Positions 41,918-48,672 of a stretch of DNA of 48,672 bases are shown here, piece after piece. Numbering within the stretch: the first letter of the stretch is position 1; every line of letters begins with the position of its first letter. The stretch comes from Candidatus Methanoperedens sp. (lineage in GTDB: Archaea; Halobacteriota; Methanosarcinia; Methanosarcinales; Methanoperedenaceae), in contig JAQUQX010000011.1 of NCBI GenBank assembly GCA_028715885.1, positions 1 through 48,672 on the forward strand, given 5' to 3'. The notes under the pieces are model-generated. The model made no database searches and was not told the DNA's origin. It worked only from the letters and a program-made list of their open reading frames with translations. The position numbers and the translations under genes are program-made.

Positions 41918-42894
41918 TATTCTGAATTCAATTCACGCGCCATGTCTTTTGCAAAATACGTCAGTATCATATCGGCGCCCGCGCGCTTTATTGAAATTAA
42001 AGATTCATAAACCACCCCGCGCTCATCCAGCCAGCCGTTCTGCGCTGCGGCTTTTATCATGGCGTATTCGCCGCTGACATGATACGCCGCCGTGGGCATT
42101 TTGAATTTCTTTTTTACACGGTAAATTATATCAAGATAAGGCAGCGCCGGTTTGACCATTATGATATCCGCGCCCTCTTCGATATCAAGCGCGACTTCAC
42201 GCAGCGCCTCGTCCGCATTTCCCGGGTCCATCTGGTATGACGCACGGTCACCGAATGCATAGCCTGAACCTGCCGCTTCCCGAAAAGGACCGTAGAAGGC
42301 AGAGCAATATTTTGCGGCATAGGACATTATAGGTATATCCTTAAAATCATTGTCGTCAAGCGCCCTGCGTATCGCGCCAACCATGCCGTCCATCATCCCG
42401 GAAGGCGCAACGATGTCGGCACCGGCTCGTGTGTGGCTAACCGCGGTCTTTGCGAGGATTTCAAGTGTGGGGTCGTTTAGAATCTCCTGCTTTTCGTTCA
42501 CAATGCCGCAGTGACCGTGCGATGTGTATTCGCAAAGACAGAGGTCGGTCATGACAATCAGGTCATCTCCCACCTGCTGTTTTATAGCTCGGACTGCTTT
42601 CTGGACAACATCGTCATCCCCGCAGGCGTGCGAACCCGTTTCGTCTTTCTTTTCCGGTATCCCGAACAGTATGACTGCGGGAATTCCCAGTTCCAGGATG
42701 CTGGAAGCCTCGTCTGCAACAGTCTCAAGCGGGTGGCGGAAATAACCTGGCATGGAATTTATTTCGAAAGGCTCTGATATGGTTTCATCTACAAATACAG
42801 GACATATCAAATCCTTAACGTCCAGTGTCGTCTCCCGGATAAACGGTCGGAACTTTGATGAGCGAAGTCTTCGCATGCGTACAGTTGGGAACAT
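41917..42894 (-). CDS. hemB: delta-aminolevulinic acid dehydratase (porphobilinogen synthase)
   Basis: A 325-residue HemB that joins two 5-aminolevulinates to porphobilinogen, on the route to haem, sirohaem and coenzyme F430. [17 protein letters not shown] opens the protein. Zinc-type cysteines occur in [16 protein letters not shown]. The catalytic lysines lie in [18 protein letters not shown] and [11 protein letters not shown]. The ALA-binding segment [17 protein letters not shown] is intact. Other hem genes are not adjacent. In a methane-cycling archaeon, F430 and cytochrome haem both need this step. Confidence 0.97.
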   Translation of the reverse strand: MFPTVRMRRLRSSKFRPFIRETTLDVKDLICPVFVDETISEPFEINSMPGYFRHPLETVADEASSILELGIPAVILFGIPEKKDETGSHACGDDDVVQKAVRAIKQQVGDDLIVMTDLCLCEYTSHGHCGIVNEKQEILNDPTLEILAKTAVSHTRAGADIVAPSGMMDGMVGAIRRALDDNDFKDIPIMSYAAKYCSAFYGPFREAAGSGYAFGDRASYQMDPGNADEALREVALDIEEGADIIMVKPALPYLDIIYRVKKKFKMPTAAYHVSGEYAMIKAAAQNGWLDERGVVYESLISIKRAGADMILTYFAKDMARELNSE

Positions 42895-43010
42895 AGTTGT
42901 TTTTATTGGGTGGAAAGTACTTAATGATTACCCGACTGAAAAGATACGGCTGAATAGAAACCTATATACTCAATAAAAGAATTTATTAGTGCTTAAGGAG
43001 AATTAAGAGT

Positions 43011-43556
43011 ATGGATCCGAAATATAAAACATTAATCCCATTGGTGGTTATATTCTTCATTATTGGAATAGCGGTGGGGTATGCAGCCCATAAGCCCAGG
43101 ACGATTGAGAAAATCGAGTATGTAGAAAACAAGACCATTGTGACTGTAACTGTAACTGTTACACCAATTCCCAGCCAGACTCTAACTCCGGCTCTAACTC
43201 CAATTTCAACAGCAGCAGCAACCCCTGGGATAAGCAACTTTACCATTAAAAATTATGACCCATCAACCGATACTCCGACTAAAACAATGGTGTTTCAAAC
43301 AAACTATGTAATTGAGCCGAATCAGGTATCTATTCGTTCAGGAGAATCTGTTTTAATCAAGATTACTGAATGGTCGTTACCGTTTAGCTTGACACTTGTC
43401 TTGAATAACTCGTATCAAAAGTACCTTGGAGGAAGTGGCTCTGCCTTTGTTACTTTTAATAAGAAGGGAACATATAGTGTTGAAGGTATAATTCCTTCTG
43501 ACGATCCGAGTGTAAAGCCAAAAACTTACGCAACAGGTACAATAACAGTTTATTAG
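43011..43556 (+). CDS. membrane-anchored secreted protein with beta-sandwich domain
   Basis: A 181-residue protein. An N-terminal transmembrane segment (residues 8-26, IPLVVIFFIIGIAVGYAA) acts as an anchor. A Val/Thr then Pro/Thr/Ala-rich stalk follows (residues 42-75). The outer domain (about 80-181) is beta-rich, with IEPNQVSIRSGESVLIKITEW and GTYSVEGIIPSDDP, like a cupredoxin-type fold but without an obvious His/Cys/Met copper set. TATA (CTATATAC at about 42962) and AAGGAG sites precede the ATG. It is divergent from hemB. Confidence 0.68.
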   Translation: MDPKYKTLIPLVVIFFIIGIAVGYAAHKPRTIEKIEYVENKTIVTVTVTVTPIPSQTLTPALTPISTAAATPGISNFTIKNYDPSTDTPTKTMVFQTNYVIEPNQVSIRSGESVLIKITEWSLPFSLTLVLNNSYQKYLGGSGSAFVTFNKKGTYSVEGIIPSDDPSVKPKTYATGTITVY

Positions 43557-43698
43557 TTATTATCTTTTGAATCGGAAGTTCTCTTCAGGCTGAAGTAATG
43601 ACCATTTTTAAAATATCGCAATTAATTTTAATTATTATTAATTAATATTGCACAAACTTTATATACAATCACGTACAATGCTTTTTGGGGTGAACTGA

Positions 43699-43863
43699 AT
43701 GCATTCAACGACTTGTCGCCTGTGTTTATCAATACCGCCGGCAATATTTGCATTTTTTTTAGCGTCAGTGTTCGCGGTTGCTATTACTAATAGCAATTCG
43801 ATAGCTGTTCTTGTCGGGGTTGGAGCTGCGCTGAGCTCGACTGCCATAATACTAAGACATTAA
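43699..43863 (+). CDS. 54-residue small membrane protein
   Basis: ATG at 43699 is preceded by GGGGTGA at 43687-43693 and by a strong TATA box (TTTATATAC, 43658-43666), so transcription should begin just before the ribosome binding site. The product has 54 residues with two hydrophobic segments (IPPAIFAFFLASVFAVAIT and IAVLVGVGAALSSTAIIL). Two cysteines sit near the N-terminus (CRLC). No family is recognised. Confidence 0.6.
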   Translation: MHSTTCRLCLSIPPAIFAFFLASVFAVAITNSNSIAVLVGVGAALSSTAIILRH

Positions 43864-43950
43864 GAAAATGCTTAAACCAGAATCATACGTATGGTTTAGA
43901 TGACGAATTCTAATTTTGTTGATGTTATAGAGAGCGCTTGAGCCGGATCG

Positions 43951-43966
43951 GGCGCCGTCCTTTGAG
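43951..43966. repeat. 16-base direct repeat GGCGCCGTCCTTTGAG, left copy
   Basis: It is identical to 44773-44788. The pair flanks the vapBC module. It lies in a GC-rich island (about 43930-44090) that differs sharply from the AT-rich surroundings and holds no supported gene. Confidence 0.7.
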
Positions 43967-44122
43967 GTTGCCCTGCTGCCGCTGACTTGCGGGCTTGAAT
44001 CCTTGTGTGTGGGGGAAACAGGTGGGCAGGATGAAGGGGACGGGCGCAAAGCGAAGGGGTTTCGGATGTTTCCGGGCAGGCGAAATAGTTCAGGTTATTA
44101 CTACATTTAGTAAGCTTTATAT

Positions 44123-44138
44123 GTATTACTTATAATAC
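44123..44138. promoter_or_regulatory. operator-like inverted repeat GTATTA-CTTA-TAATAC before vapB
   Basis: Six-base perfect arms sit between the TATA box (TTTATATG, 44116-44123) and the vapB ATG at 44146. Predicted transcription starts within a few bases of the ATG, giving a leaderless mRNA. The position suits autorepression by the VapBC complex. Confidence 0.5.
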
Positions 44139-44145
44139 TACATAT

Positions 44146-44370
44146 ATGGATTACACGACAGTTTCAGCCAAGATACCAATAGAAATCAAACATAAAATTG
44201 GAGAGTATGGAATAAAACCATCCGAAGTGATACGGAAAGCTATACAGAATGAAATTAAAAAATTTGAGATTATGAACCTCAAAAAAGAATCAGAATTATT
44301 AAAGCCAATTATCAATAAAATCAAGAGCGAACGGGTTGCTAAATCAATTCGGGAGGACAGAGAGAGATGA
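44146..44370 (+). CDS. VapB-type antitoxin
   Basis: A 74-residue protein with a ribbon-helix-helix-like N-terminus (YTTVSAKIPIEIKHKIGEYG, then KPSEVIRKAIQNEI). A charged C-terminal helix would wrap the toxin. Its stop overlaps the toxin ATG by four bases. The RHH part likely binds the inverted repeat just upstream. The module is flanked by 16-base direct repeats. Confidence 0.85.
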   Translation: MDYTTVSAKIPIEIKHKIGEYGIKPSEVIRKAIQNEIKKFEIMNLKKESELLKPIINKIKSERVAKSIREDRER

Positions 44371-44762
44371 TTTACGATACAAGTTCCATTTATAGGGCTA
44401 TTGAAATTGGAGCTTTTAATGAGCTGCTGGAAGGAAAAACCCTGGATTTAGCGCAATATGAGCTTGGGAATGTGGTCTGGAAAGAGGTTACACGAGATAA
44501 AATATCTGAAAGCGAAGGGGCAAAATTGATAAAATTTATCTCGAAGGTCATTTCTTTGATGGAGATTTTAAAAATCGGGATCAAGAGTGAAGTTCTCAAG
44601 GTAGCGGTGGATAACAATTTGAGCTACTATGATGCATCGTACCTCTATGCATCGATTTCAATGAAGGATGTCCTTGTAACCGAGGATAAAAAGCTACTTG
44701 ATAGAGCGATTGAATGCGGAGTTGGTGAGGGGAGGTTGGAGGAGTTTTTGGAGAAAAAGTGA
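44367..44762 (+). CDS. VapC-type PIN-domain toxin
   Basis: A 131-residue PIN-domain ribonuclease. Acidic active-site positions are visible: D4 in MIYDTSS, E in AQYELGNVVW, D in LSYYDASYLYAS and D in VTEDKKLLDRA. Family members cleave tRNA or rRNA when the antitoxin is lost. It is preceded by its VapB partner with an ATGA overlap. The right-hand 16-base repeat begins 10 bases after its stop. Confidence 0.88.
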   Translation: MIYDTSSIYRAIEIGAFNELLEGKTLDLAQYELGNVVWKEVTRDKISESEGAKLIKFISKVISLMEILKIGIKSEVLKVAVDNNLSYYDASYLYASISMKDVLVTEDKKLLDRAIECGVGEGRLEEFLEKK

Positions 44763-44772
44763 CCAAGCTTTC

Positions 44773-44788
44773 GGCGCCGTCCTTTGAG
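44773..44788. repeat. 16-base direct repeat GGCGCCGTCCTTTGAG, right copy
   Basis: An exact copy of 43951-43966. A preceding TC and G-run extend the similarity with one gap. The flanking 44790-44860 is again GC-rich. It may mark the edge of an inserted vapBC cassette. Confidence 0.7.
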
Positions 44789-44892
44789 TGCGCATGGGCG
44801 GCGCGCTTTCCCTGAGGCGGGGGGCTGCGGGATAGGGAGATGAGGGGGGGCGAGTGCAAGTTGATTTTGAGGTTTTTCTAAAAACAGTGAAC

Positions 44893-45645
44893 TCAAAATC
44901 GAAAAATAATTTTTATAAAATAAAAGAATAGATTAAATATTTTTTCTATGCTATTCCAAATTACATTATATTTTTTAAATTCTACTTTTTTACGTTCACA
45001 TAAATTTTTATTTTCAATAATTATTAAATAGTTATTCAATTTATTGGCGACATCTTCTTTATCTTTTACAGTAATCATACAATTCAATTCGACTATAATT
45101 TCATTTAACTCTTCATACAGCCCATTTATTCGATATAGAATGTCCATCTTTGCGGACTTGTTATTTAATCCGGCAATAAATTGTTGAGAATATCTCCATC
45201 CTATAGGGATTCCAAAAAATTTGTCTTCAATAGTAATAAATTCTAATGTGTCATCTATAAAATTGGATATCTTATTTTTATTCTTTTTTGTATCATCCCA
45301 TGTTAAAGAAAAATCGAATGAATTAATCTCATCTATTGCTTTTTTAATAAATGAAATTAGTATGTCCGAGGTGTCAGGAAGACCAGACAATTTGTTTGAT
45401 GGTAATATAGAAGCAAAAATAATGATACCGCCAAGAGCAATTAGAATGAAAACAGAAAATAAAATGCTAAAAATATATAAACCAAATTGCATAATTGAAT
45501 TGATGAGTGAGACGTACTGTAAAATGCTATTGTTAGCTTTAAATGCGTCAATAACAACAACAGCGAAACCTGTTATGAAAATAAATATTGATATAAATAA
45601 CAAACATAATACTAAAATCAAGAAAATCATATTAAAAAACTTCAA
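44893..45645 (-). CDS. AT-rich hypothetical membrane protein
   Basis: A 250-residue protein. Two or three N-terminal hydrophobic helices cover residues about 1-80. A charged, mostly helical cytoplasmic domain follows (about 95-225, KKAIDEINSFDF, NGLYEELNEIIVEL), and then a hydrophobic C-terminus. The coding sequence is far richer in A/T than the core genes, as often seen in transferred accessory genes. I do not recognise the family. It is near toxin-antitoxin modules, so a defence or phage-related role is possible but not shown. Confidence 0.6.
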   Translation of the reverse strand: MKFFNMIFLILVLCLLFISIFIFITGFAVVVIDAFKANNSILQYVSLINSIMQFGLYIFSILFSVFILIALGGIIIFASILPSNKLSGLPDTSDILISFIKKAIDEINSFDFSLTWDDTKKNKNKISNFIDDTLEFITIEDKFFGIPIGWRYSQQFIAGLNNKSAKMDILYRINGLYEELNEIIVELNCMITVKDKEDVANKLNNYLIIIENKNLCERKKVEFKKYNVIWNSIEKIFNLFFYFIKIIFRF

Positions 45646-45670
45646 AGCCCACGTTACATATTTATAAAAT

Positions 45671-45931
45671 TTAATTTTTAAATCGTGATGCGAAAGAAAG
45701 TTTATAAAGTCGTCTCTCGGATGCAGGTCGAATTTTTTTTAAGATAATATATATACTATATAAGTATATAATAAATATGATCCCGAATAAAACTGGAATA
45801 ATCCTAAAAGAAATCGTTTTCAAAATGACGAAGGTAATGAGGATTTTTGGAATTAACAAAATTAACAATGTATATACAAAAATTATAGTGTCATATAAAA
45901 TTAATTTTCTATGGTTTTTATAGATATCCAT
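45671..45931 (-). CDS. small AT-rich hypothetical membrane protein
   Basis: An 86-residue protein with two hydrophobic helices (LYDTIIFVYTLLILLIPKIL and IIPVLFGIIFIIYLYSIYII). It lies 25 bases upstream of, and in the same direction as, the 250-residue membrane protein gene, and shares its AT-rich composition. The two probably belong to one accessory unit. There is no family assignment. Confidence 0.45.
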   Translation of the reverse strand: MDIYKNHRKLILYDTIIFVYTLLILLIPKILITFVILKTISFRIIPVLFGIIFIIYLYSIYIILKKIRPASERRLYKLSFASRFKN

Positions 45932-46025
45932 CTATCTCAATAATGTTCGATATGAGGTATATATTTTTCTTCTTAATAATATTACTACGCATTAATGAAT
46001 TTTGACTATTAGATTTTTACCCTGC

Positions 46026-46205
46026 CTACTCCCAGAACCTCTTCGTCTTCGCATAATTCCTCTCAGCAATCAAAATATCCCTGTAAAACTCCTCTCATCC
46101 TCCCGGAGCTTCCTTATAACCCTCGAAGCAGTCTCAGGTCCAATCCCCCTCGAAGCAAGCGCAATCGCCGCGGTCATCCCGTGCAAGTGCACGCGGTTTG
46201 CATTC
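46026..46205 (-). pseudogene. decayed copy of the lhr helicase 3' end (copy 1)
   Basis: About 180 bases are closely similar to the end of the helicase gene at 48326 onward. On the minus strand, GMTAAIALASRGIGPETASR is readable, then a one-base loss in the EDEEE region shifts the frame; the end again reads [10 protein letters not shown]-stop. No upstream helicase sequence is present. The VapC-type gene at 46215 begins directly at its border. Confidence 0.8.
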
Positions 46206-46214
46206 TTATTTCTG

Positions 46215-46607
46215 TCACATCCCCAAATACACGACATCCTTCACGCCTTTAAAATGCGGGTCGCCTGTCATGAGCATGGCGCCCTCCCTTTTTGCAGTAG
46301 CATAAACGATAGAATCGCCAAGACCCCACTTCATCTTATGTTTCAACCTCGCAGATTCAACGGCGATATTTTCATCCACCTCAAAGATGTACGACCTCTG
46401 CCTCATCGCTTCCCGTGAAGCTTCAGCCAGACGCTCATTATCGGGATAAGGAAAATCCCGCAGGAATGAATTATACACTTCAGCAATATTGATGGCGCTG
46501 ACTATCACTTTTTCTCTGGGATTTTCAATTAATTCCTTTACTTTCTCACCATATGCGCTCCCCTTAAAATATTCAATCCAGCCCCAGGAATCAACCAAGA
46601 CGGTCAT
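46215..46607 (-). CDS. VapC-type PIN-domain toxin
   Basis: 130 residues from ATG 46607 (MTVLVDSWGWIEYFKG). The frame runs open to 46712 across the antitoxin gene, but that part is not conserved. Acidic sites: D6 (VLVDSWG), E in INIAEVYNSF, D in WGLGDSIVYATAKREGA and D in MTGDPHFKGV. Its start overlaps the antitoxin end by 17 bases. The 3' end touches the first lhr-end fragment. Confidence 0.87.
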   Translation of the reverse strand: MTVLVDSWGWIEYFKGSAYGEKVKELIENPREKVIVSAINIAEVYNSFLRDFPYPDNERLAEASREAMRQRSYIFEVDENIAVESARLKHKMKWGLGDSIVYATAKREGAMLMTGDPHFKGVKDVVYLGM

Positions 46608-46791
46608 CTTCTTCCTCGTGCCTGTTAAATTCCTTAAGTTCCGGAAACGCCCCGAAATACGATTTCTTAAATCTCTTCTTGGATTTGATAAGCGCCCGGA
46701 TAACATCTTCATAGCTCTTGAGGTTAAGCTCTTTTTTTAAAGCGCTGAGTTCTTTCAGGAGTTCTTCATGCACCTGGATGGTTGTTACCAT
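46591..46791 (-). CDS. antitoxin of VapBC pair
   Basis: A 66-residue protein with VTTIQVHEELLKELSALKKEL at the N-terminus, a ribbon-helix-helix-like DNA-binding part as in archaeal VapB. A basic then acidic tail follows (RFKKSYFGAFPELKEF, HEEEDD), which would bind the PIN toxin. It overlaps the toxin start by 17 bases, ensuring coupled translation. Confidence 0.8.
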   Translation of the reverse strand: MVTTIQVHEELLKELSALKKELNLKSYEDVIRALIKSKKRFKKSYFGAFPELKEFNRHEEEDDRLG

Positions 46792-46908
46792 TATATCACC
46801 TATAGCTCTATAGATATGTGATGAGATAAAGCTTTACCATCCCTGATATTCCACCCCCTACTACCAGACTTAGGGTTCACGGAAAAAGAACTTATTATAG
46901 TTCTTCAA

Positions 46909-47238
46909 TCAGTTTGCAGTAGGTTCTTTAAGTTCGACTATCAAGACATGAGTGTTTGTCTCTCCGATATTTTCCCCGATATGTGATTGTTCATCAGACC
47001 ACATTATTTCGCCGCCCTTAAATTCCCGAACTGCTATTTTACCATCGTCAAAAGTAAGTCTTCGTTTGAAAGGACCAAGCGCATATAACACAAAATCCTT
47101 GTGATGATGCATCTTTGTTTTATCCCCGGGTTTGTCGTTATAATCAAAAACCCTTACCCGATCATTTTCAAAGATAACTTTGTACTTATCAGGGTCGGTA
47201 TTAACCGGGTCCGGCGCTGTATTGCGTGTTGTTGCCAT
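46909..47238 (-). CDS. cupin-domain protein
   Basis: About 109 residues from ATG 47238 (MATTRNTAPDPVN). The open frame to 47325 has no supported start. The single cupin barrel has KTKMHHHKDFVLYALG (His ligands) and FKGGEIMWSDEQSHIGENIG (second His). Such small cupins bind Fe, Mn or Ni and serve as dioxygenases, isomerases or sensors. It stands alone between two toxin-antitoxin regions, so context gives no hint of substrate. Confidence 0.75.
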   Translation of the reverse strand: MATTRNTAPDPVNTDPDKYKVIFENDRVRVFDYNDKPGDKTKMHHHKDFVLYALGPFKRRLTFDDGKIAVREFKGGEIMWSDEQSHIGENIGETNTHVLIVELKEPTAN

Positions 47239-47442
47239 ACCACAATAATAGCAAACCCCATGAATAAACTTATCCCTTTCAGTAGCTAAAGGCTTGAAAA
47301 GGAATCTGTTGTGCTCTGTTATCAAATCAGGACACTCGATAAAAGGCGTCTGATTAGGAAAAATGATTAAAATTGAGGATTTTGATTACAGACAAAAATA
47401 ATCGGAGCTTTATGTTTCCAATTAGGCATTACCAGATGAAAA

Positions 47443-47640
47443 CTACTCCCAGAACCTCTTCGTCTTCGCATAATTCCTCTCTGCAATCAGAATTCCCGAT
47501 AAAACTCCTCCTCATCCTCCCTCAGCTTCCTTATAACCCTCGAAGCAGTCTCAGGTCCAATCACTCTCGAAGCAAGCGCAAATAGTCGCAGTCATACCAT
47601 GTGAGGGCACACCAGCATTCCGGTAAACTCAGGCAGTCCT
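47443..47640 (-). pseudogene. decayed copy of the lhr helicase 3' end (copy 2)
   Basis: About 200 bases are similar to 48326-48523 and to the first fragment. Readable pieces on the minus strand are [27 protein letters not shown] and [13 protein letters not shown], separated by frame slips. Fragments 1 and 2 share CTACTCCCAG at the end where the resident gene has CTACCCATCCCAG, so they are closer to each other than to it. Confidence 0.8.
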
Positions 47641-47721
47641 ATCGTCATTTATATTTCTTTGTTAGGTTTCATATATAATGAAGAGAAATTATAGTACGTA
47701 AATGCAAAATAATGGAGGAAT

Positions 47722-47967
47722 GTGGTTTTGGAAGCAGTCAAACAAATTGTTAAAATACCTAAAGATCATGAGATAAGGATAAAGGTTCCAAAAAATATTC
47801 CGGAAAATGAAACAATAGAAGTGATTTTAATTATGAAAAACAGGCATGATAGCTTTAAACAAAAAATTAGGGAATTAAAAAATGCTACTAAAGATAAACT
47901 ATTTCTCAAAGATATGAAAGAAATATCCGAAGACTTCAGAACAGTTGATTTAGAAGGAATTGACTGA
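47722..47967 (+). CDS. antitoxin-like protein paired with MazF-type toxin
   Basis: About 80 residues. A GTG at 47722 or a TTG at 47728 could start translation after GGAGG (47714-47718); the TTG has the better spacing. The N-terminus (VKIPKDHEIRIKVPKNIPENETIEV, in two parts) has a beta-strand pattern, followed by a charged helical tail typical of antitoxins. The toxin gene begins two bases after its stop. The family is not certain. Confidence 0.7.
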   Translation: MVLEAVKQIVKIPKDHEIRIKVPKNIPENETIEVILIMKNRHDSFKQKIRELKNATKDKLFLKDMKEISEDFRTVDLEGID

Positions 47968-47969
47968 AG

Positions 47970-48320
47970 ATGCAGTATAAGTGGCATATATTCTTAGCCA
48001 ATCTTGACCCAGTGGTAGGCTCTGAGCAGGGAAAGACCCGTCCGGTTCTGGTAATAAGCGAGGAAGAGATAAACCAGATTCTGCCAGTCGTGAATGTTCT
48101 TCCGATAACATCAAGAAAGCCAGAAAGGAGGATTTACCCGAATGAGGTTTTAATGCCTGCCAATACCGGAGGACTTGAGAAGGAGTCTATTGTTCTTTGT
48201 TATCAAATACGGACTCTTGATAAAAAGCGCCTGATAAAAGAATTGGGTATAATCGAAGATTTCGATTTACAGCAGGGAATAATTGATGCCCTTGTTTTTC
48301 AATTGGGAATTATCAGATAA
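47970..48320 (+). CDS. MazF/PemK-type endoribonuclease toxin
   Basis: A 116-residue toxin of the MazF/PemK (CcdB-like) fold. WHIFLANLDPVVGSEQGKTRPVLVIS is the classic opening, including the G-x-E-Q-x-x-x-R-P-V motif. VNVLPITSRKPERRIYPNEV and ESIVLCYQIRTLDKKRL follow. Members cut mRNA at short motifs. It ends five bases before the stop codon of the convergent lhr gene, so it sits exactly at that gene's terminus. Confidence 0.9.
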   Translation: MQYKWHIFLANLDPVVGSEQGKTRPVLVISEEEINQILPVVNVLPITSRKPERRIYPNEVLMPANTGGLEKESIVLCYQIRTLDKKRLIKELGIIEDFDLQQGIIDALVFQLGIIR

Positions 48321-48325
48321 TACCC

Positions 48326-48672
48326 CTACCCATCCCAGAACCTCTTCGTCTTGGCATAATTCCTCTCGGCAATCAGAATATCCCTGTAAAACTCCTCCTC
48401 ATCCTCCCTCAACTTCCGAATAACCCTCGAAGCAGTCTCAGGTCCCAAACCCCTCGAAGCCAGTGCAATAACCGCGGTCTTCCCCTGCGAGAGCACAATG
48501 TTCGCATTCCGATAGACCCGCGCCGTCCTTTTCCTCTCCTCCTCAGTTTTGTCCTTATCAGGCTTCCTGACAATCTTAATCTCCTCTTCCTCCCATGGTT
48601 TAAGCGCCGCAATCAGCCTGCTGCTGCACAGGGGACATTCGGGAACCGAAGGGACATTGTTGACAATCCTGT
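48326..48672 (-). CDS. Lhr-type ATP-dependent helicase, C-terminal end (5' part outside window)
   Basis: 115 residues of an open frame entering from the right edge. [15 protein letters not shown] is a CxxC zinc-like element. [22 protein letters not shown] and [19 protein letters not shown] match the end of archaeal Lhr-family superfamily 2 helicases, which act in DNA repair or recombination. The helicase core is not visible, so the name rests on the C-terminal motif alone. Two broken copies of this same end lie upstream in the window. Confidence 0.75.
   Translation of the reverse strand, partial: RIVNNVPSVPECPLCSSRLIAALKPWEEEEIKIVRKPDKDKTEEERKRTARVYRNANIVLSQGKTAVIALASRGLGPETASRVIRKLREDEEEFYRDILIAERNYAKTKRFWDG

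Noticed and set aside
43139-43165. Short tandem repeat (TGTAAC units)
   Set aside because: It encodes a Val-Thr stalk of the secreted protein and is simple coding low complexity.
46608-46712. N-terminal extension of the second VapC
   Set aside because: It overlaps the antitoxin gene and the PIN domain starts at MTVLVDS; no typical VapC has the extension.

Overview
The window is from a methanogen-lineage euryarchaeon. The signature genes are McrD, methanogenesis marker protein 8, MfnB (methanofuran), MptE (methanopterin), an MTH865 homologue, an NrpR-type nitrogen regulator domain, TFB, the archaeal exosome and proteasome genes, and a very large heterodisulfide-reductase (Hdr) gene cluster. 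Hdr, MvhD, FrhB/FdhB and molybdopterin-type genes together in a moderately AT-rich genome fit the Methanosarcinales side of the tree. An anaerobic methane oxidiser of the Methanoperedens (ANME-2d) type is my best guess, but that is inference. No mcrA or 16S gene is present to settle it.

Layout. 1-8191: end of a DEAD-box helicase, an orphan Cas4-like nuclease, a moaB-MFS-Mut7-C operon, methanogenesis marker 8, a small membrane exporter, divergent mfnB / HisA-like genes, DUF1284 and a repeat protein. 8315-14484: nicotinate phosphoribosyltransferase with an ADP-ribosylglycohydrolase, MTH865 with a coupled 54-residue Cys protein, a four-cysteine winged-helix regulator, then gar1-tfb-(small coiled coil)-mptE. 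14557-21305 (minus): the information-processing superoperon rnp3-rnp2-psmA-sbds-rrp4-rrp41-rrp42-rpl37ae-rpoP-brix, ending in a Vms1-type peptidyl-tRNA hydrolase. 21405-22757: aIF5A directly abutting agmatinase, then tRNA-Pro(TGG).

22925-35073 (minus) is the centrepiece. An approximately 11.5 kb operon with almost every gene overlapping the next encodes HdrD-like, HdrC, HdrB, a 1019-residue fused double HdrA, MvhD, a second HdrA, a second MvhD, an FdhB/FrhB-like F420 subunit with a two-cluster ferredoxin tail, a truncated molybdopterin-oxidoreductase-like protein and a Lys/Ala/Glu-rich protein. An orphan mcrD lies just upstream. I infer one multi-flavin, multi-Fe-S electron bifurcating or confurcating assembly linking CoM/CoB thiols, F420 and ferredoxin. 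The 5' end of the HdrD-like gene appears frameshifted.

35392-43556: carA, a DUF98 chorismate-lyase-like gene, DUF5611, a clear fluoride riboswitch in front of a CPA-type cation:proton antiporter, an unrecognised 326-residue protein, a stand-alone NrpR domain (NrpRII-like), a 21-residue Cys peptide with its own promoter and ribosome binding site, a lipoprotein, DUF2227, hemB and a membrane-anchored secreted protein.

43557-48672 is an accessory region: three toxin-antitoxin pairs (two VapBC, one MazF type), AT-rich membrane ORFs, a cupin, and two decayed copies of the 3' end of an lhr helicase gene. The apparently intact lhr 3' end enters from the right edge. Repeated gene ends with toxin-antitoxin modules between them suggest repeated insertion or duplication at the lhr terminus.
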